Assembly: GCA_032622095.1 (NCBI GenBank)
Contig: CP136063.1
Coordinates: 218,071,982-218,135,981 of the forward strand
Reading direction: 5' to 3'
Source of the DNA: Siphonodentalium dalli
Taxonomy: Eukaryota > Mollusca > Scaphopoda > Gadilida > Siphonodentaliidae
DNA length: 64,000 bases
Made by a program: the position numbers and the translations under genes. This document shows positions 34,737 through 47,116 of the stretch, piece after piece. Below the pieces are notes generated by a model that did no database searches, had not been told where the DNA came from, and saw only the letters and a list, made by a program, of their open reading frames with translations. The first letter of the stretch is position 1, and each line of letters starts with the position of its first letter.

Positions 34737-35302
34737 TCACAATTGTAACTTTCAATGTAAAAGTTTTATGTAGGAATATAACATCCCCGGTCTTGCTAAT
34801 CTGATATGACGATGGTGGGTCCTGCTAAACTGCTATGGTGCTGGTAGGACAAACTGATGCCGTTAAAAACAATATACGGTCTAAAGTTGTCATTTTGCGT
34901 GGTGTTTTGCTAATCTGAACGAATCGCGGAAAATGATTTATGTGTATAAAGCATTCAAAAACATATATGTTATAAAATATTTTAAAGGCCCACTTAATTT
35001 TCGAGTCATCGATTATTTTTTTATAGTGCCTTGATATACGGTTTTAAAAACAATCTGTTTCATAAAATATGATTAAAATACTATAATTCATCACAATTTG
35101 GAACGTCTGTGTCTCAGAAGGTACCCATAGAGTAATAGAAAATAGCTGCAATAATAAAATCATTTCCCCAGTTATGGCTCCCAGAATGCAACATAATTCA
35201 AACTATAGTTTATTATCAATGGAAGGGGAATAATTGTATATCTAAATGTATAGAGTTATTCCCATTCCATTGAAAATAATATACTTTGTGTAGAAACTTA
35301 AG
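34737..35302. other. unassigned intergenic stretch
   Basis: AT-rich. I see no gene, repeat partner or RNA. Confidence 0.4.
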
Positions 35303-35308
35303 CACAGG

Positions 35309-35739
35309 TATGGAATCCTATTAGGGCCACTTGCTAATGGCGCTTTCGGCGCACTTTTTGTCGCTTTCGGCGCGCGCCGAAACATACCCTAATGGCGCAC
35401 TTTTTGTCGCTTCCGGCGCGCGCCATTAGGGAGTGGACCTAATAGTATGCCTAATGGCGCTTTCGGCGCGCGCCGAAAGCGACAAAAAGTGCGCCATTAG
35501 TAACGCGCCGAAACATGCGCTAATATCGCACATTTTGTCGCTTTCGGCTCGCGCGCCGAAAACGCCGAAAGCGACAAAAAGTGCGCCGAAAGCGACAAAT
35601 AGTGCGCCGTAACGGCGCATATTTTGTCGCTTTCGGCGCGTTACTAATGGCGCACTTTTTGTCGCTTTCGGCGCTTTCGGCGCATCGCGCCGAAAGCGCC
35701 GAAAGCGCCATTAGCAAGTGGCCCTAATAGGATTCCATA
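35309..35739. mobile_element. GC-rich multi-hairpin TIR element, TSD CACAGG
   Basis: A perfect 44-bp inverted terminus starts TATGGAATCCTATTAGGGCC. CACAGG flanks it on both sides (35303-35308, 35740-35745). The interior is made of about eight copies, in both orientations, of a phrase like GGCGCACTTTTTGTCGCTTT followed by CGGCGC, often bounded by CTAATGG. The whole 431 bp can fold into several nested hairpins and is far more GC-rich than its surroundings. No protein; two Arg/Ala-rich frames are repeat artefacts. I do not recognise the family. Confidence 0.85.
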
Positions 35740-35745
35740 CACAGG

Positions 35746-36235
35746 CACACGCCAGTTTCTCAACAAAAAAAAAACATGTTCACAGTTTATTACATTGAAT
35801 AAGTTGAAAATACAATGTTTTGGAGCTTAATTCCTCTTTCAAATGGTATATAATATGGCATATATTTTATATAATGTGATCTGGGGGTTCGAAAATTAAG
35901 TGAGTCTTTACTAATAGTTTTGTTGGTTGTTGCACACCAACCATATTCAAGATGGCAATTATTGTCGCGTTGCAAGTACCAGCACAGCCAGTGGTGAACT
36001 AATTTACAGTATATCGGTTCTTGAATGTTCCATATACAGATACTGGCTTTTCTTTGATTATAATCCAGACTAGACAAACGCCGCGAAAACGACAACTTTA
36101 GAAAACATAATATAACGGTAATGTTTATTTCTTAACAGCATCAGTTTGGCCTACCAACACCTTAGCAATTCAGCAGGACCCACCAGGATCACAGCAGATT
36201 AACACGACCACTTGATCCGGGTGTCTAAAGGTCTC
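35746..36235. other. unassigned intergenic stretch
   Basis: No supportable gene or repeat partner. Confidence 0.4.
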
Positions 36236-36430
36236 TTAACCCTTCCATGAATGGAGCTTCCTGAAATGTTGCGAAAAGCCTGTGTTAAAGCTATCTCTGA
36301 TATATGCGAGTCTCGCAGAGGGAGCCCCACATATATACAAGAGAAGGCAATGGCACAATATTTACATTGACCGTGTAAGGCTGCAGTGCATTCTCTTATA
36401 TATAAGATAATGCACCGACACAGGATCATT
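36236..36430 (+). mobile_element. degraded relative of the MITE at 25161
   Basis: Begins TTAACCCTTCCATGAATGG and contains broken arms TATATGCGAG and GCATTCTCTTATATA. The right end is lost or unclear. Confidence 0.5.
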
Positions 36431-36619
36431 GATGCTGCACCAGCGCAGCTCCCGCCATCAGGGCCAGGAACATACGCCCACGTTTTATAGTCTCTAAACC
36501 AAAGCGGTTTTGATTTTTAAATGATTTAAACAGATATAAAGGTTTGTCCGACGGAATAAACTATAGTGGTTGGCCTGCAGAAATTCAGAATACATCTAAA
36601 CCAATCAGTGGTCGATAAA

Positions 36620-38015
36620 AACTCGTGTGCGTAGGTTCCTGGCCACAAAAGACCACAAGATGGGTTATCGTGCAGAATAGACCTGTATGTACCAAAGTTC
36701 GAATCCCAAAGTCGATAGCTTGAGCGGAAACGGCACTAACTTGCGACGTTTCCTTCAGGTTCGCAAAATCCAAAAAGGCACCGACCGCACCTCCCCTAAC
36801 TACCTGACCACGGAAAGGGACATCATAATTTAACGTGCTGTATAATATGATGTCCCTTTCCGACAAAAACTCGTATTTATAAAAGAACATTAGACAAAAA
36901 TTAAGTAATAAATAGATTATGAAAATCACTTCTCAGCCGTTCAATAGATAATAAATTTTGTAAAATTCACATAGCTTCCTTCGTTCGTATGTCCTACAAC
37001 TCCTGCACCAAATATCTAACTCAAAATCTTCACGAGTATCATATAACAGCCATTAAAACGTCTGAAAGGATGGCTTAGAGACTAAACAGTGGGCGTATGT
37101 TCCTGTCCACGAAAGTGTTAAATTAAGTAGTGTTGAAACTTAAACGCCCGGGGACGTTAGTTTAACACGATTTTTCTTGAAGTAGGCGGTACCGGAAATT
37201 AGGTATACAAAGGTCAGGGTTGGTACTGTGTTGCATCTGAGCGGTCCTAGTACAAGCCGACCGCACCTCCCCCCCCCCCCCCCCCAGGGGTCCGAGCGGA
37301 ATGGGTGATGCACTATCGTACAAAATATACCTGTAGGTACCAAAGTTCCAATCCCCAAGTCGATAGCTTGAGTATGACCACGGATAGGGACATCATATCA
37401 TGCAACGAATAGCCCTCTGCATTCATGGATGATCGGGCAAGTCGCTAACTATATATAGCGGAAGTGACTAAATTAACCCATATATACGCTGCTGCCGAAT
37501 TCGCTATGAATGTACGCAAAAACGCCGAATATAACACACGCCGACCGCACCGCCACCAGGGGACCGAGCGAGATGGGGCATACATTATCGTGCAGAACAG
37601 ACCTGTATATACCAAAGTTCCAATCCCCAAGTCGATAGCATGAGCGGAAACGACACTATTAACCCCTAACTTGCGGTCGTTTCCGTCAAGTACGCAAAAT
37701 AAAAAAGGCACCGACCGCACAGCTGCCTGACCACGGAAAGGGACATCATATCATGCTGCGAATACGTTTTCCTCTGCATCCATGGCCCATCGGGCTGGTC
37801 GCTAGCTGTAGCGGACGTGAATACATTAACCCTTACGAGGCTATCAAATTCGCTATATGGATGTACGAAAAACGTCGAAATCAACACCCGCCGACAGCAC
37901 CGCCACTGGGGGACCGAGCGGGATGTGGCATGAATTATCGTGCAGAATATAGACAAGTATATATATGTACCAAAGTTCCAATTCTCAAGTCGGTATAGCT
38001 CGAGCGGAATTACTA
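36620..38015 (-). repeat. cluster of ~350-bp tandem units, inverted partner at 40264
   Basis: On the minus strand units repeat with landmarks GATGTCCCTTTCCGTGGTCA, GACGGAAAC, TATCGACTTGGGGATTGGAA and CACTTCCGCTA. The first landmark falls near 36815, 37375 and 37730; the last interval is about 356 bp. Units are diverged. A C run at 37271-37285 interrupts one. Same family as 40264-41645 in the opposite orientation. Confidence 0.75.
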
Positions 38016-38571
38016 TAAACACTATCAGTAGGCAAAATGCATGGCATTGGTTATAATAATTAATATATCATTATCACATTATCAACGCATCCTATATTCA
38101 CCAATATCGTCGTTTATTTATATTTCTGTATGCCGGATGACACTTTTCAACAAAGTGAGAACTCTATAATGGGAATGTTTTCACGTAAAATATGCGAGGA
38201 TGGGGTGTCCATGTAGGGGGAGGCAAGTTTCCGGAGGCAAATTTGTCTCTCCCTACACCCTGGGGTTGTGTTTTGTCGTCCTGGAGTATATTCACTCGTG
38301 CATGCATGCGTACCGGGAAAATACCTTGCTCGAGTTCTGCATGTAGTCCGAATTTTAACCCATCTTATGTTGACAACGACGACTTAGCTTAATAAATATA
38401 TAAGTCGGACTTACATACTGGAATAGGAGTGTATTCTCGTCCCGCTATAGATCAACTCCGACATTCGACAAGTCACATGTGGTGAGCCATAAGCGATCAA
38501 TGAAAACATAGGGAAGAGGCATGTACATGTAAGTTCCACGGACTATAATTAAAATGCACATATAACTGTGT
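38016..38571. other. unassigned intergenic stretch
   Basis: No gene or paired repeat recognised. Confidence 0.4.
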
Positions 38572-38579
38572 ATAGTGTC

Positions 38580-40175
38580 TGGGGGGGGGGTCGTGAGAAA
38601 AATTTACACATACAGGGCCCAAAAAAAAAATTTGACAACCCTTTTGCTACCCACCCACCCTTTTTGTTCAAAAAAAATATTTTTTTCGCCTGATTTTTTT
38701 GGACCCACCCCCTAAAATAACAAAAAAAATCATTTTAAATCTATTCAAGACCAAATCAAACAGAATCAAAGGTAAGTTTTAAATTGGTCCGTTTCTGGCA
38801 GATTCCAAGTGTTCAAACAATTGAAAAACTATCAACGGTTATGATACATTTTGAAATAAAAAGTGTTTTATTCTACAGTATGCACAGATATTGTGAGGTA
38901 ATATTTATAGTGCCAATAAGCCAACATTGTGTTAAATTTTTACATAAATAGTCCAGTTACTAATTAATGACTTCTTCCCAAAAAAGTGCCACCAACCATC
39001 ATATCAGAACACCTTATAGCCATACCTGCAATGACAGTTATATAGTATATAAGTATCACTCTTTGGAGCCAAATAAACAGGCTGGCATGTTTATTTTTTA
39101 ATTTGAGGTATTTTGTTAGCCAGCACTCTGCAGCACTAGTATTATTTGGTCATTAGACATGCCAGAGTGAAAATGCCAGCACTATATATCAGGCACTATT
39201 CAATATTAATTTGAGGTGAAATACAAACCAGCACTCCTATTCAGTCATCACTTTTATTTGGCACCAGAGAGTGCTTTATCTTATACCTACATAATTATGT
39301 TCTTAAGTGTTGGTTAAGGTCATAATCTATGTTAGAACACATTTATTAGTGAAAACAACTTAAAACAATGTCCATAATGTGGGTTGAAAAAAATGTGCAC
39401 AAACAATTTTTTTCAGGCCTCTGAGATGCACCCACCCAGCCCGGTATAGGTATGTTTTTGGAAGATCTCCCCTGTATTACTTATATCTTATACATACCCT
39501 GTTCCTAAGTGTCTGTAAAGGCCACAACCTTCATTAGAACACAATTATTAATGAATATATTTGAAAACAACTTAAAGGTACTCAATCCGATAAAACTCCT
39601 CTCAATTACTATTTCAATGGCTTCGGGGGTCAAAAATATTTGATTCGAGTCGAGGAAGCCACCCATCAAAGCTCAGATTTTTATATATCGATTTTAGAAA
39701 TCTATTATTTTTCATTACCGGGAATACTTTCTGGCCCAGAACACAGTCAAATTTGCGTTATTATTACCACTTGATTTTAGAGTTATCCACCCTTGTCTGT
39801 TTGAATAGTGTTTTGGTGTACACACCTCGAGCAGGTTACGGCAGTTGAAGGCAATTATTAGTACTCATCTCGAGAAAATAACAAATATCAAAAATCAATA
39901 TCTAATAACTCTGAGCTTTGTTTGATGGGTTCCTCGACTCGAATCAAATATTTTTTACCCCAAAAGCCAAAGAAATAGTAATATAGGACCCTCTGATCGG
40001 ATTGTTGTTGTTGGAATCTGTTGAGATGGGGACCCTCTGATCGGATTGAGTACCTTTTAAACAAGGGCAAAAATGTGAATAGAAAAAAAATTGCACTAAT
40101 TTTTTCGGGCCTCTTCGGACCCACCCACCCACCCCGGCCCTGTATGATAAAACTTTTGTGCGACCCCCCCCCCCG
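38580..40175. mobile_element. hAT-like element with G-run termini, TSD ATAGTGTC
   Basis: An exact 8-bp duplication ATAGTGTC lies at 38572-38579 and 40176-40183. The termini are a G run then TCG...CATACAGGGCC on the left and its inverse, ending in a C run, on the right. Family D copy 4 (39576-40056) is nested near the right end. Without it the element would be about 1.1 kb. No transposase is visible. A left-end relative lies at about 49370-49520. Confidence 0.78.
39576..40056 (+). mobile_element. TTAA foldback MITE (family D), copy 4, nested
   Basis: TTAA, then AGGTACTCAATCCG ... CGGATTGAGTACC, then TTTTAA. It is inserted within the hAT-like element 38580-40175, so it is younger than that element. 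Confidence 0.85.
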
Positions 40176-40353
40176 ATAGTGTCGAAGATTTTCCACGGAG
40201 ACTTTTCCTTATCATGCATGCAAAAATATATTATAAAACAACATGCGTCAAGTTACTATTATAGTCTCATGGGTAGTGACAGCAGCGTATGGGTTAATAT
40301 ATTCACTTCCGCTACAGCTAGCGACATGCCCAATCGACCATGGATACATAGAG

Positions 40354-40518
40354 AATACCTACGAGTTTTGGTTGAATACCCGAATTATCTCATGAGTGGG
40401 TGCAAGGAAGTACAGAATTTCCACGAGCGGCTGCAAGCCGCGAGTGGAAATTCTGTACTTCCTTGCACCCACTCATGAGATAATCCGGGTATTCAACCAA
40501 AACCCGTAGGTTTTCTTG
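40354..40518. repeat. ~165-bp palindrome
   Basis: CCTACGAGTTTTGGTTGAAT at the left and its near-inverse at the right. The arms continue through TCATGAGTGGGTGCAAGG and GTACAGAATTTCCAC to a centre at GCGGCTGCAAGCCGC. Confidence 0.85.
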
Positions 40519-40906
40519 TTATTATATGCGCTATAAACCGCACCAAAACTGCTAATTTTGTCCTACAGTTCACTTCAAATTGTTAGAAAGCTTCGACATT
40601 TGCATTTTGTTTACATTCCATCAATTGATTTGCTCACCACCGAATGACAAATATCGAGCATAGCCGCCATAAGAAATAGTCCCCATTGTTTTATTCTGAA
40701 ATGATGCGAGAAAATTAATGTATATGTAATTTAGTGATAAGAATATATTAAAACAAATGAGTTAACATTATAACAATTAAATAACAGTTTATGAACCGTG
40801 AAAATCAATAATTAAAACAATAGTCCGGCTGTTATTGATACGCTTTGAAACTTAATGTGATTCGCCGCTATAAACCGGAAGTAATCTCCGAAAAAGTAAT
40901 ACTATT

Positions 40907-40971
40907 GTGTTATCCATCGAGTCGGTCAGTGTTATCCATCGAGTCGGTCAGTGTTATCCATCGAGTCGGTC
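40907..40971 (+). repeat. three 22-bp tandem units
   Basis: GTGTTATCCATCGAGTCGGT is repeated three times. The following GGCGATGGATATAAC is a partial inverse of the unit. Confidence 0.85.
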
Positions 40972-41831
40972 CAGGCGATGGATATAACGCTCTACGCCAC
41001 GGCAATTTCCCACTATTTAATGGGGAAGCATATAATAAAGAAGGGTATTCGCTGTATGAATTGATGTCCCTTTCCGTGGTCAGGCAGTTAGGGTCGGTGC
41101 CTTTTTTTGGATTTTGCGTACCTGACGGAAACGGTCGCAAGTTAGGGGTTATCAGTGCCGTTTCCGCTCAAGCTATCGACTTGGGGATTGGAACTTGGTC
41201 TATATATTCTGAACGATAATGCACGCCCTACCTCGGTCGGTCCCCTGCATTGTGCATGGCGGTGCATGGCGGCGGGTGGTTCGGCGCTTTTTCGTAAATT
41301 CATAGCGAATTCGACAGCAGCGTATGTGTTAACGTATTTACTTCCGCTACAGCAGCTAGCGACTTGCGCGATCGCCCATGAATGCAGAGGGTATTTGCTG
41401 CATGATATGATGTCCCTTTCCGTGGTCATGCATCTAGGACAGGTACCGTCGATGCCTTTGTTATTTCGCGTACCTGACGCAACCGGTCACAAGTTAGGGG
41501 ATAATAATGCCGTTTCCGCTCAGGCTATCGACTTGAGGATTGGAACTTTTGTACATACAGGTCTATTCTGCACGATAGTGCATGCCCCTTCTCAAGCGGA
41601 CCCCTGGTGGAGGTGCGGTCGGGTGTGGTCGGCGCGGTCGGCTTTTAGTAGGAACCTATCTGAGATTTGCTTTCGTTATATTTCATACATCTGAATATCT
41701 AGCTATGCTGATTTTCTTACCGCATAAAAAGTGGGCCAGGAAAGTTCAAAATTCCTGAAATGTTCCAAATGTTATCAAGAAATCCTAAAATGAAGAATAA
41801 TCCTGAAAAAATACACTCCTCGTTGTGTTAA

Positions 41832-42310
41832 AGGTACTCAATCCGATAAAACTCCTCTCAATTACTATTTCAATGGCTTCGGGGGTCAAAAATATTTGAT
41901 TCGAGTCGAGGAAGTCACCCATCAAAGCTCAGATTTGTTAGATATCGATTTTAGAAATCTATTATTTTTCATTATCGGGAATTCTTTCTGGCCCAGAAGA
42001 CAGTCAAATTTTCGTTATTATTACCACTTGATTATAGAGTTATCCATCCTTGTCTGTTTGAATAGAGTTTTGGCGTAAAATCTCGAGCAGGTTACCAAAT
42101 TGACGGCAGTTATTAGTACTCATCTCGAGAACATAAGAATTTTCAAAAATCAATATCTAATAACTCTGAGCTTTGTTTGATGGGTTCCTCGACTCGAATC
42201 AAATATTTTTTACCCCCAAAGCCAAAGAAATAGTAATATAGGACCCTCTGATCGGATTGTTGTTGTTGGAATCTGTTGAGATGGGGACCCTCTTTACGGA
42301 TTGAGTACCT
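41832..42310 (+). mobile_element. TTAA foldback MITE (family D), copy 5
   Basis: Intact: TTAA|AGGTACTCAATCCG ... GAGTACCT|TTAA, 479 bp, very close to copies 1 and 4. Confidence 0.9.
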
Positions 42311-42314
42311 TTAA

Positions 42315-42895
42315 ATGGTGAATAATATTAGCTCGATTCTTGTAACAATCGTTCTATATAGTTGCATGCACCTATACATTTAATCAGACCGATTTTACTA
42401 TACAGCATAATGCACATACCTTTATTCAGTCCGGTGTTAAGATTGAATACACACAGACGGGTGCTTCTTCCAGGGCGTGTCTTTTTGAGGAATATGTCGT
42501 GTGATTCTGAGTCGGGGCTGTTTTATGTGAAAAATGGCAGTGGTATAATTGGGATGCTGATAGTGATCTATAATGCCCTTTGGATTGCAAATGCAATTTC
42601 CGTTAATGACTAGTCGTAATTAGTCATATAAATGGGAACGAACTTTGGCATGATAATAAGCCACGAACAAACGGTACTATTTCTATATGTTTCCACTGAT
42701 CTGTGGGGACAGAGAGTATATAGGGCGATTGCATGTAATGGGTTTCTGGAACGTATACTGCTAACAAGATATAGTATCGGCTCTGTCGTTAATGTCACCA
42801 ATCTGGTCAATTGGTCATGCTGTAATCATGTTGGTTAGAACTGCTAATTTGATATGATTGTGTGGTATATAGTGCACCGACCCTTATACAATATA
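42315..42895. other. unassigned intergenic stretch
   Basis: Short open frames only, no repeat partner recognised. Confidence 0.4.
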
Positions 42896-43615
42896 CACGG
42901 CGATAAAGATGAGAATTTAAAAAAATCTCTCCTACAAGATTTTGTAACGCTTGTTCGGTCTGTCCCAGGCGTTACTATATACTGGGTCGCAGATGAAGAT
43001 GAAAAATACAAATCTCTCCTATAAGATTTTGTAACGCTTGTCCCCGATCTGTCCCAGGCGTTTCTATACTGAGTCGCAGATAAAGATGAAAAATAGAAAT
43101 CTCTCCTATAAGATTTTGTATCGCTTGTTCAGGTCTGTCCCACACTGCAGGAGTTACTGTAATGGGTCGCAGATGAAGATGGGGAAAAAACCGGAGTTAC
43201 TATACTGTGACACAGATGAAGATGAGAAATAAAAAAAACTCTTCTATAAGTTTCTCTAACGCTTGTCCCGGTCTGTCCCATGGGTTTCTATACTGAGGCG
43301 CAGATGAGGATGAAACAAATACAACAAAAAACCTCTTATATAAGCTTCTGTAACGCTTGTCCCGGTCTGTCCCAGGAGTTTACTGGGACGCAGATGAAGA
43401 TAAAAAAATTAACACTTCTGTAAGATTCTGTATATAACGCTTGTATCGGTCTGTCCCAGACCGGAGTTTCTAAACGAAGATGAAAAATAATAAACCCTTC
43501 TATAAGCTTCTGGCTTGTCCCGGTCTGTTCCAGGAGTTTCTATACTGTGAAGCAGCTATATGAAGATGAAAAATAAAAATATCTTCTAAGCTTCTGTAAC
43601 AGTTGTCCCAAACAG
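42896..43615 (+). repeat. ~95-105-bp diverged minisatellite
   Basis: About seven units, each with GATGAAGATGAAAAAT, a CTCTCCTATAAG-type phrase, GTAACGCTTGT and GGTCTGTCCCAGG. The units differ by indels, so the array is old. Confidence 0.85.
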
Positions 43616-43635
43616 GCAATTATTATAGGATTACA

Positions 43636-43800
43636 TATAAGGATTAACTGTCATGTGGACTGTTTTTATGGAGATGTAACGGTGAGGTAAGTGGACATAA
43701 CTTGTGTAAAACCCGAAGGGTTTTACATACAAGTTATGTCCACTTACCTCACCGTTACATCTCCATAAAAATAGTCCACATGACAGTTAATCCTTATATT
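43636..43800. repeat. ~165-bp palindrome
   Basis: ATATAAGGATTAACTGTCA and its inverse bound arms of about 80 bp that meet at AACCCGAAGGGTTT. Same architecture as the palindromes at 4682 and 40354, but different sequence. Confidence 0.87.
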
Positions 43801-44182
43801 TATATACATTTAGCGAAAAAGCCGCTTTTGTAAATATATTTAAATCGAAAAGTGTATCGTGACAAGATCAGCCCAAAATACCCAATAGCACCCTTGGCAA
43901 AAGTTAATAGGAACAATTTCTCTTCATGTTGAAACCCGATGATGTATTAAGTCAATCCTGCGCGAGTCAAAATGCGCCCAAAGCATTACGCGTTCGTCTT
44001 TCCAAACCTAATGACGTATCGATGGTGTTATTAGCTTGGTGTTATGAGGCGTTACGCATTCACCGAGAAATAACTGCAACTAGCCACGTGGGCGCCGACC
44101 AATCAGAATGCTGGATTTAGTGATGACAACACTTAGTGTGTAAATATATACAAATACATACTTAATCGGAGGGGTGATTTTG
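43801..44182. other. unassigned intergenic stretch
   Basis: No gene or repeat partner recognised. Confidence 0.4.
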
Positions 44183-44186
44183 TTTA

Positions 44187-44630
44187 AACGTACTCAATCC
44201 GATTCGATGGTCGCCATATCTTCAGATTCCAACAACATTTTTTGAAATGCCGCTTCAGTTATCAGAATCGAGTAATTGCTCAAAAACAATGCTAACCACA
44301 GGCAGCTATCGTATAAAATTTCCCAAAAGCTGTTATTTATCAATATATTTTCAACGAAATATTGTCGGTTTGTTAATATCTGACACAAAAAAGTCACTTG
44401 ATTTTAGAGTTATCCATCTTCATCCGGAATTTGGTTCGAGACCGTCTTCTCGTCGACTATTACTGGGCCACCAAATTTTTTATCGGTGGTGAAAAATAAT
44501 GGATTTAAAAAACCGACACCTGATCACTCTGAGCTTTGATGGGTGGGTTCCTCGATTCGAATACAATATATTTTACCCCCCGAAGCCAAAGAAATAGTAA
44601 TTTGCGAGCGTTAATTCGGATTATACATCT
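44187..44630 (-). mobile_element. TTAA foldback MITE (family D), copy 6
   Basis: TTAA before ACGTACTCAATCCG and after GGATTATACATCT. Same variant right end as 29659-30110. Confidence 0.78.
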
Positions 44631-44634
44631 TTAA

Positions 44635-47116
44635 TATGTAATCCTAACCACATGGGACACACGCGCAGGATCACTATATTAAATACAAATATATTCACAA
44701 CCCAAAGGGTTGTTTTACAGTAACATAAGCGACGCAAGTATAGTTGTGACGTCAGTAATTTCTATACCCTATCAACATGAAAAAATAGTTTTTACATCCG
44801 GGCGATTCAGACCTATGGGGCCTATGGTGGCCGCCATGTTGGAATAGAATTGTCAAATTAATAAAACGAATTTATTTTTCTTCTTCGATCAGCCTCCCTA
44901 TAGCAACACTATTAAATTTGAAAAACAAAATCAACCTTATTCAAAATTAAATGCTTAATGTGGATTTAGCTGACGCGGGCGCATAGCATTCGGCAAACCT
45001 CGCCAGATTCCGTACCGTTACAGTTAGAATATTACGTCCCCTGGCAGGCCATAGCAACGTTGGAAATGATGACGTAATTTCGTTACAAAATGGTGGCGCT
45101 CTCTTGTTTGCGAAATTTGAAATGGAATTGCTTGTTATTGCTATCGCTCGTATTTTAAATGTACAACGGTATCACAGCACGTAAGCGTTGAGAACAAACG
45201 AGAAAGCACAAGCGAAGATAGCACTACGAGCCAATTACTGGAATGACTTTAGAGTCAAAGCAGTCAAACGAAGAAGAAGAATAACAACAACATGTCAACA
45301 ACAACATCTTGTTAAGTTGTTTTGAAGTTGAAGTGAACTGTGTTCAAAGTGAAAATCAGTCAGTCGGAAAGAAACTCAATGACGAATCTGTGACTGAAAA
45401 AAATATGAAAATGAAGGTCACTGGAGTGGAATGTGGACTGGTCTGTGCAGACTGCTCACCACGGCGATTTGACTTGTTCTGTTATTGTTCAATTTTAAGT
45501 CTGTTTTCACCTGGACTGGTTTAGTGGTTAGACTTAGAGTTTCAACTGCAAGCGGCAAATCGTTCAATCTACTAACTACTTCTCTAAATAGTAAATTTAA
45601 TTGTTAATGTCATGTCAAACCTCAACTTGGGTCAAGGAAATCCGAAAATGGACATTTTAGAGCTGTCTGATTTACTATAGGCCTACACAGTATAGTTCAG
45701 TCATGAACCGTTGAACGTAGCGCGTAGCTGGAACTTGTGGACGCAGTAATCGGTGAAAGCGTTCATGTGGCTTACTAATCTAATAATATTAGGATTGTAT
45801 TAGTCAATTTAGTGATTACAGATTACTAAATTTAGTTATCAACGACTTCAGCCTCACCCACTCACTGTGAATGTGACTCAGGTCAAAATACAATTCTAGC
45901 CATCTACAGTCGACAGACTCGACACACAGATGTAACAAACATGTGAAGCCCAGTGAATTGGTGACTAACAAAGTGAGTCATTTATCTTCTTGTTGAGTGA
46001 AGGAAAAGAAGAACATCTCCCAATCCCACTTGGTCTCGGCACACTGCATAGTACATGCGGTGACTGGTGAGAGGATATGCTTCCGGGCCAACTTTCCATC
46101 TGTGTGTATGAATTATGTTTCCTGTGATGGACACATCAAGTTAAATTTAATAATTATATTGCACGGTGATTAGTTTTAGCATTCTCACATATTAAATAAT
46201 TCATGATTTTAACACTTAAGCATAAAGCGGGAGCTTGATCAGCATGGCTAGCATATATATATATTAACTAGTGGCTATTTGTGGAAAAATTATTAAATAT
46301 AGCCCTGCGTACTTGCTATTGTCGACTTGACACATTGGGATTGGAATAATATGTATGCTAAACATAAATAATTCCAGGCCAACTTAGTTGAACTGTCACG
46401 ACCTTCTAGTTATACATGTACATGACTAATGTAGTAATGAGGTATTCATATAAATGTTTAATCTAGTAGCATTTTCTCAGACCATGCCATGAACATCTAT
46501 GTATCTATGCCTGTCAAGAATAATGCCATTCCTCCCGGGCAATTATTAAAATGTTCATATACTATCAGATGCCTATTAACCAATAGTGTCAGCATGTGTC
46601 GCATGATTAGTAATTTTAGATAAAATTCTCAACGATCATTAAGTTTTTTGGCAAGGAGACATATATAGAATTAAATTGAAATAGAATTAAATATAATTAA
46701 ATTTCCATCAATATTGTTAATTTCAGTCTAGGTCTCCGCTATCACTATTGTTGACCATCACAATGATTAGACATCTGAGAGTACGATAAAAGCTCACAAA
46801 AGTCACGAACAAGCATGCAATCTCGAGCTGGGACCACCCTTAATAGGTGTTTCTTATCATCTACTTCACAGAAGGGGTCACCCCTAAGTAGTAACCATAT
46901 AGGAAATGCACCAAATATATCACTATTGCACAATGACATCAGTTTGTTTGATCTAAAATATTTATCCACTCCAGCCCCAAAACAATAGTCATTTGGCAAA
47001 TTATCTCATTCATTTTTGAAGTGCCTATCATCTACTGAAGTTGGATCCTACCACAGGACATAAATTATGTCTCATTGAGTCATTGTGCCCCATCCACGTA
47101 ACCCGTTTTCATAAAA
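44635..47116. other. long unassigned stretch
   Basis: No exon can be supported. Near 44815 GGTGGCCGCCATGTTGG and near 45065 TGATGACGTAA (CRE-like) stand out. About 44994-45018 (CATTCGGCAAACCTCGCCAG) recurs at 62128-62150. A tRNA-like block is listed separately. The remainder is ordinary AT-rich DNA. Confidence 0.4.
45512..45580 (+). repeat. possible tRNA-derived SINE head
   Basis: TGGTTTAGTGGTTAGA fits a pol III A box, and ATCGTTCAATCTAC some 35 bases on resembles a B box. The spacing is tRNA-like, but a full cloverleaf does not form by eye, so a SINE or tRNA pseudogene is more likely than a tRNA gene. Confidence 0.3.

Larger units (their letters stand above)
40264..41645 (+). repeat. cluster of ~350-bp tandem units, inverted partner of 36620
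   Basis: Shares in plus orientation the landmarks of the 36620-38015 cluster. GATGTCCCTTTCCGTGGTCA occurs near 41061 and 41409, 348 bp apart, and an isolated partial unit lies at 40264-40345. Between them are a palindrome (40354-40518) and a triple 22-bp repeat (40907-40971). Confidence 0.75.

Noticed and set aside
35426-35717. Ala/Arg-rich frames
   Set aside because: Arise from the inverted GCGCCGAAAGCGAC-type repeats; no codon-like pattern.
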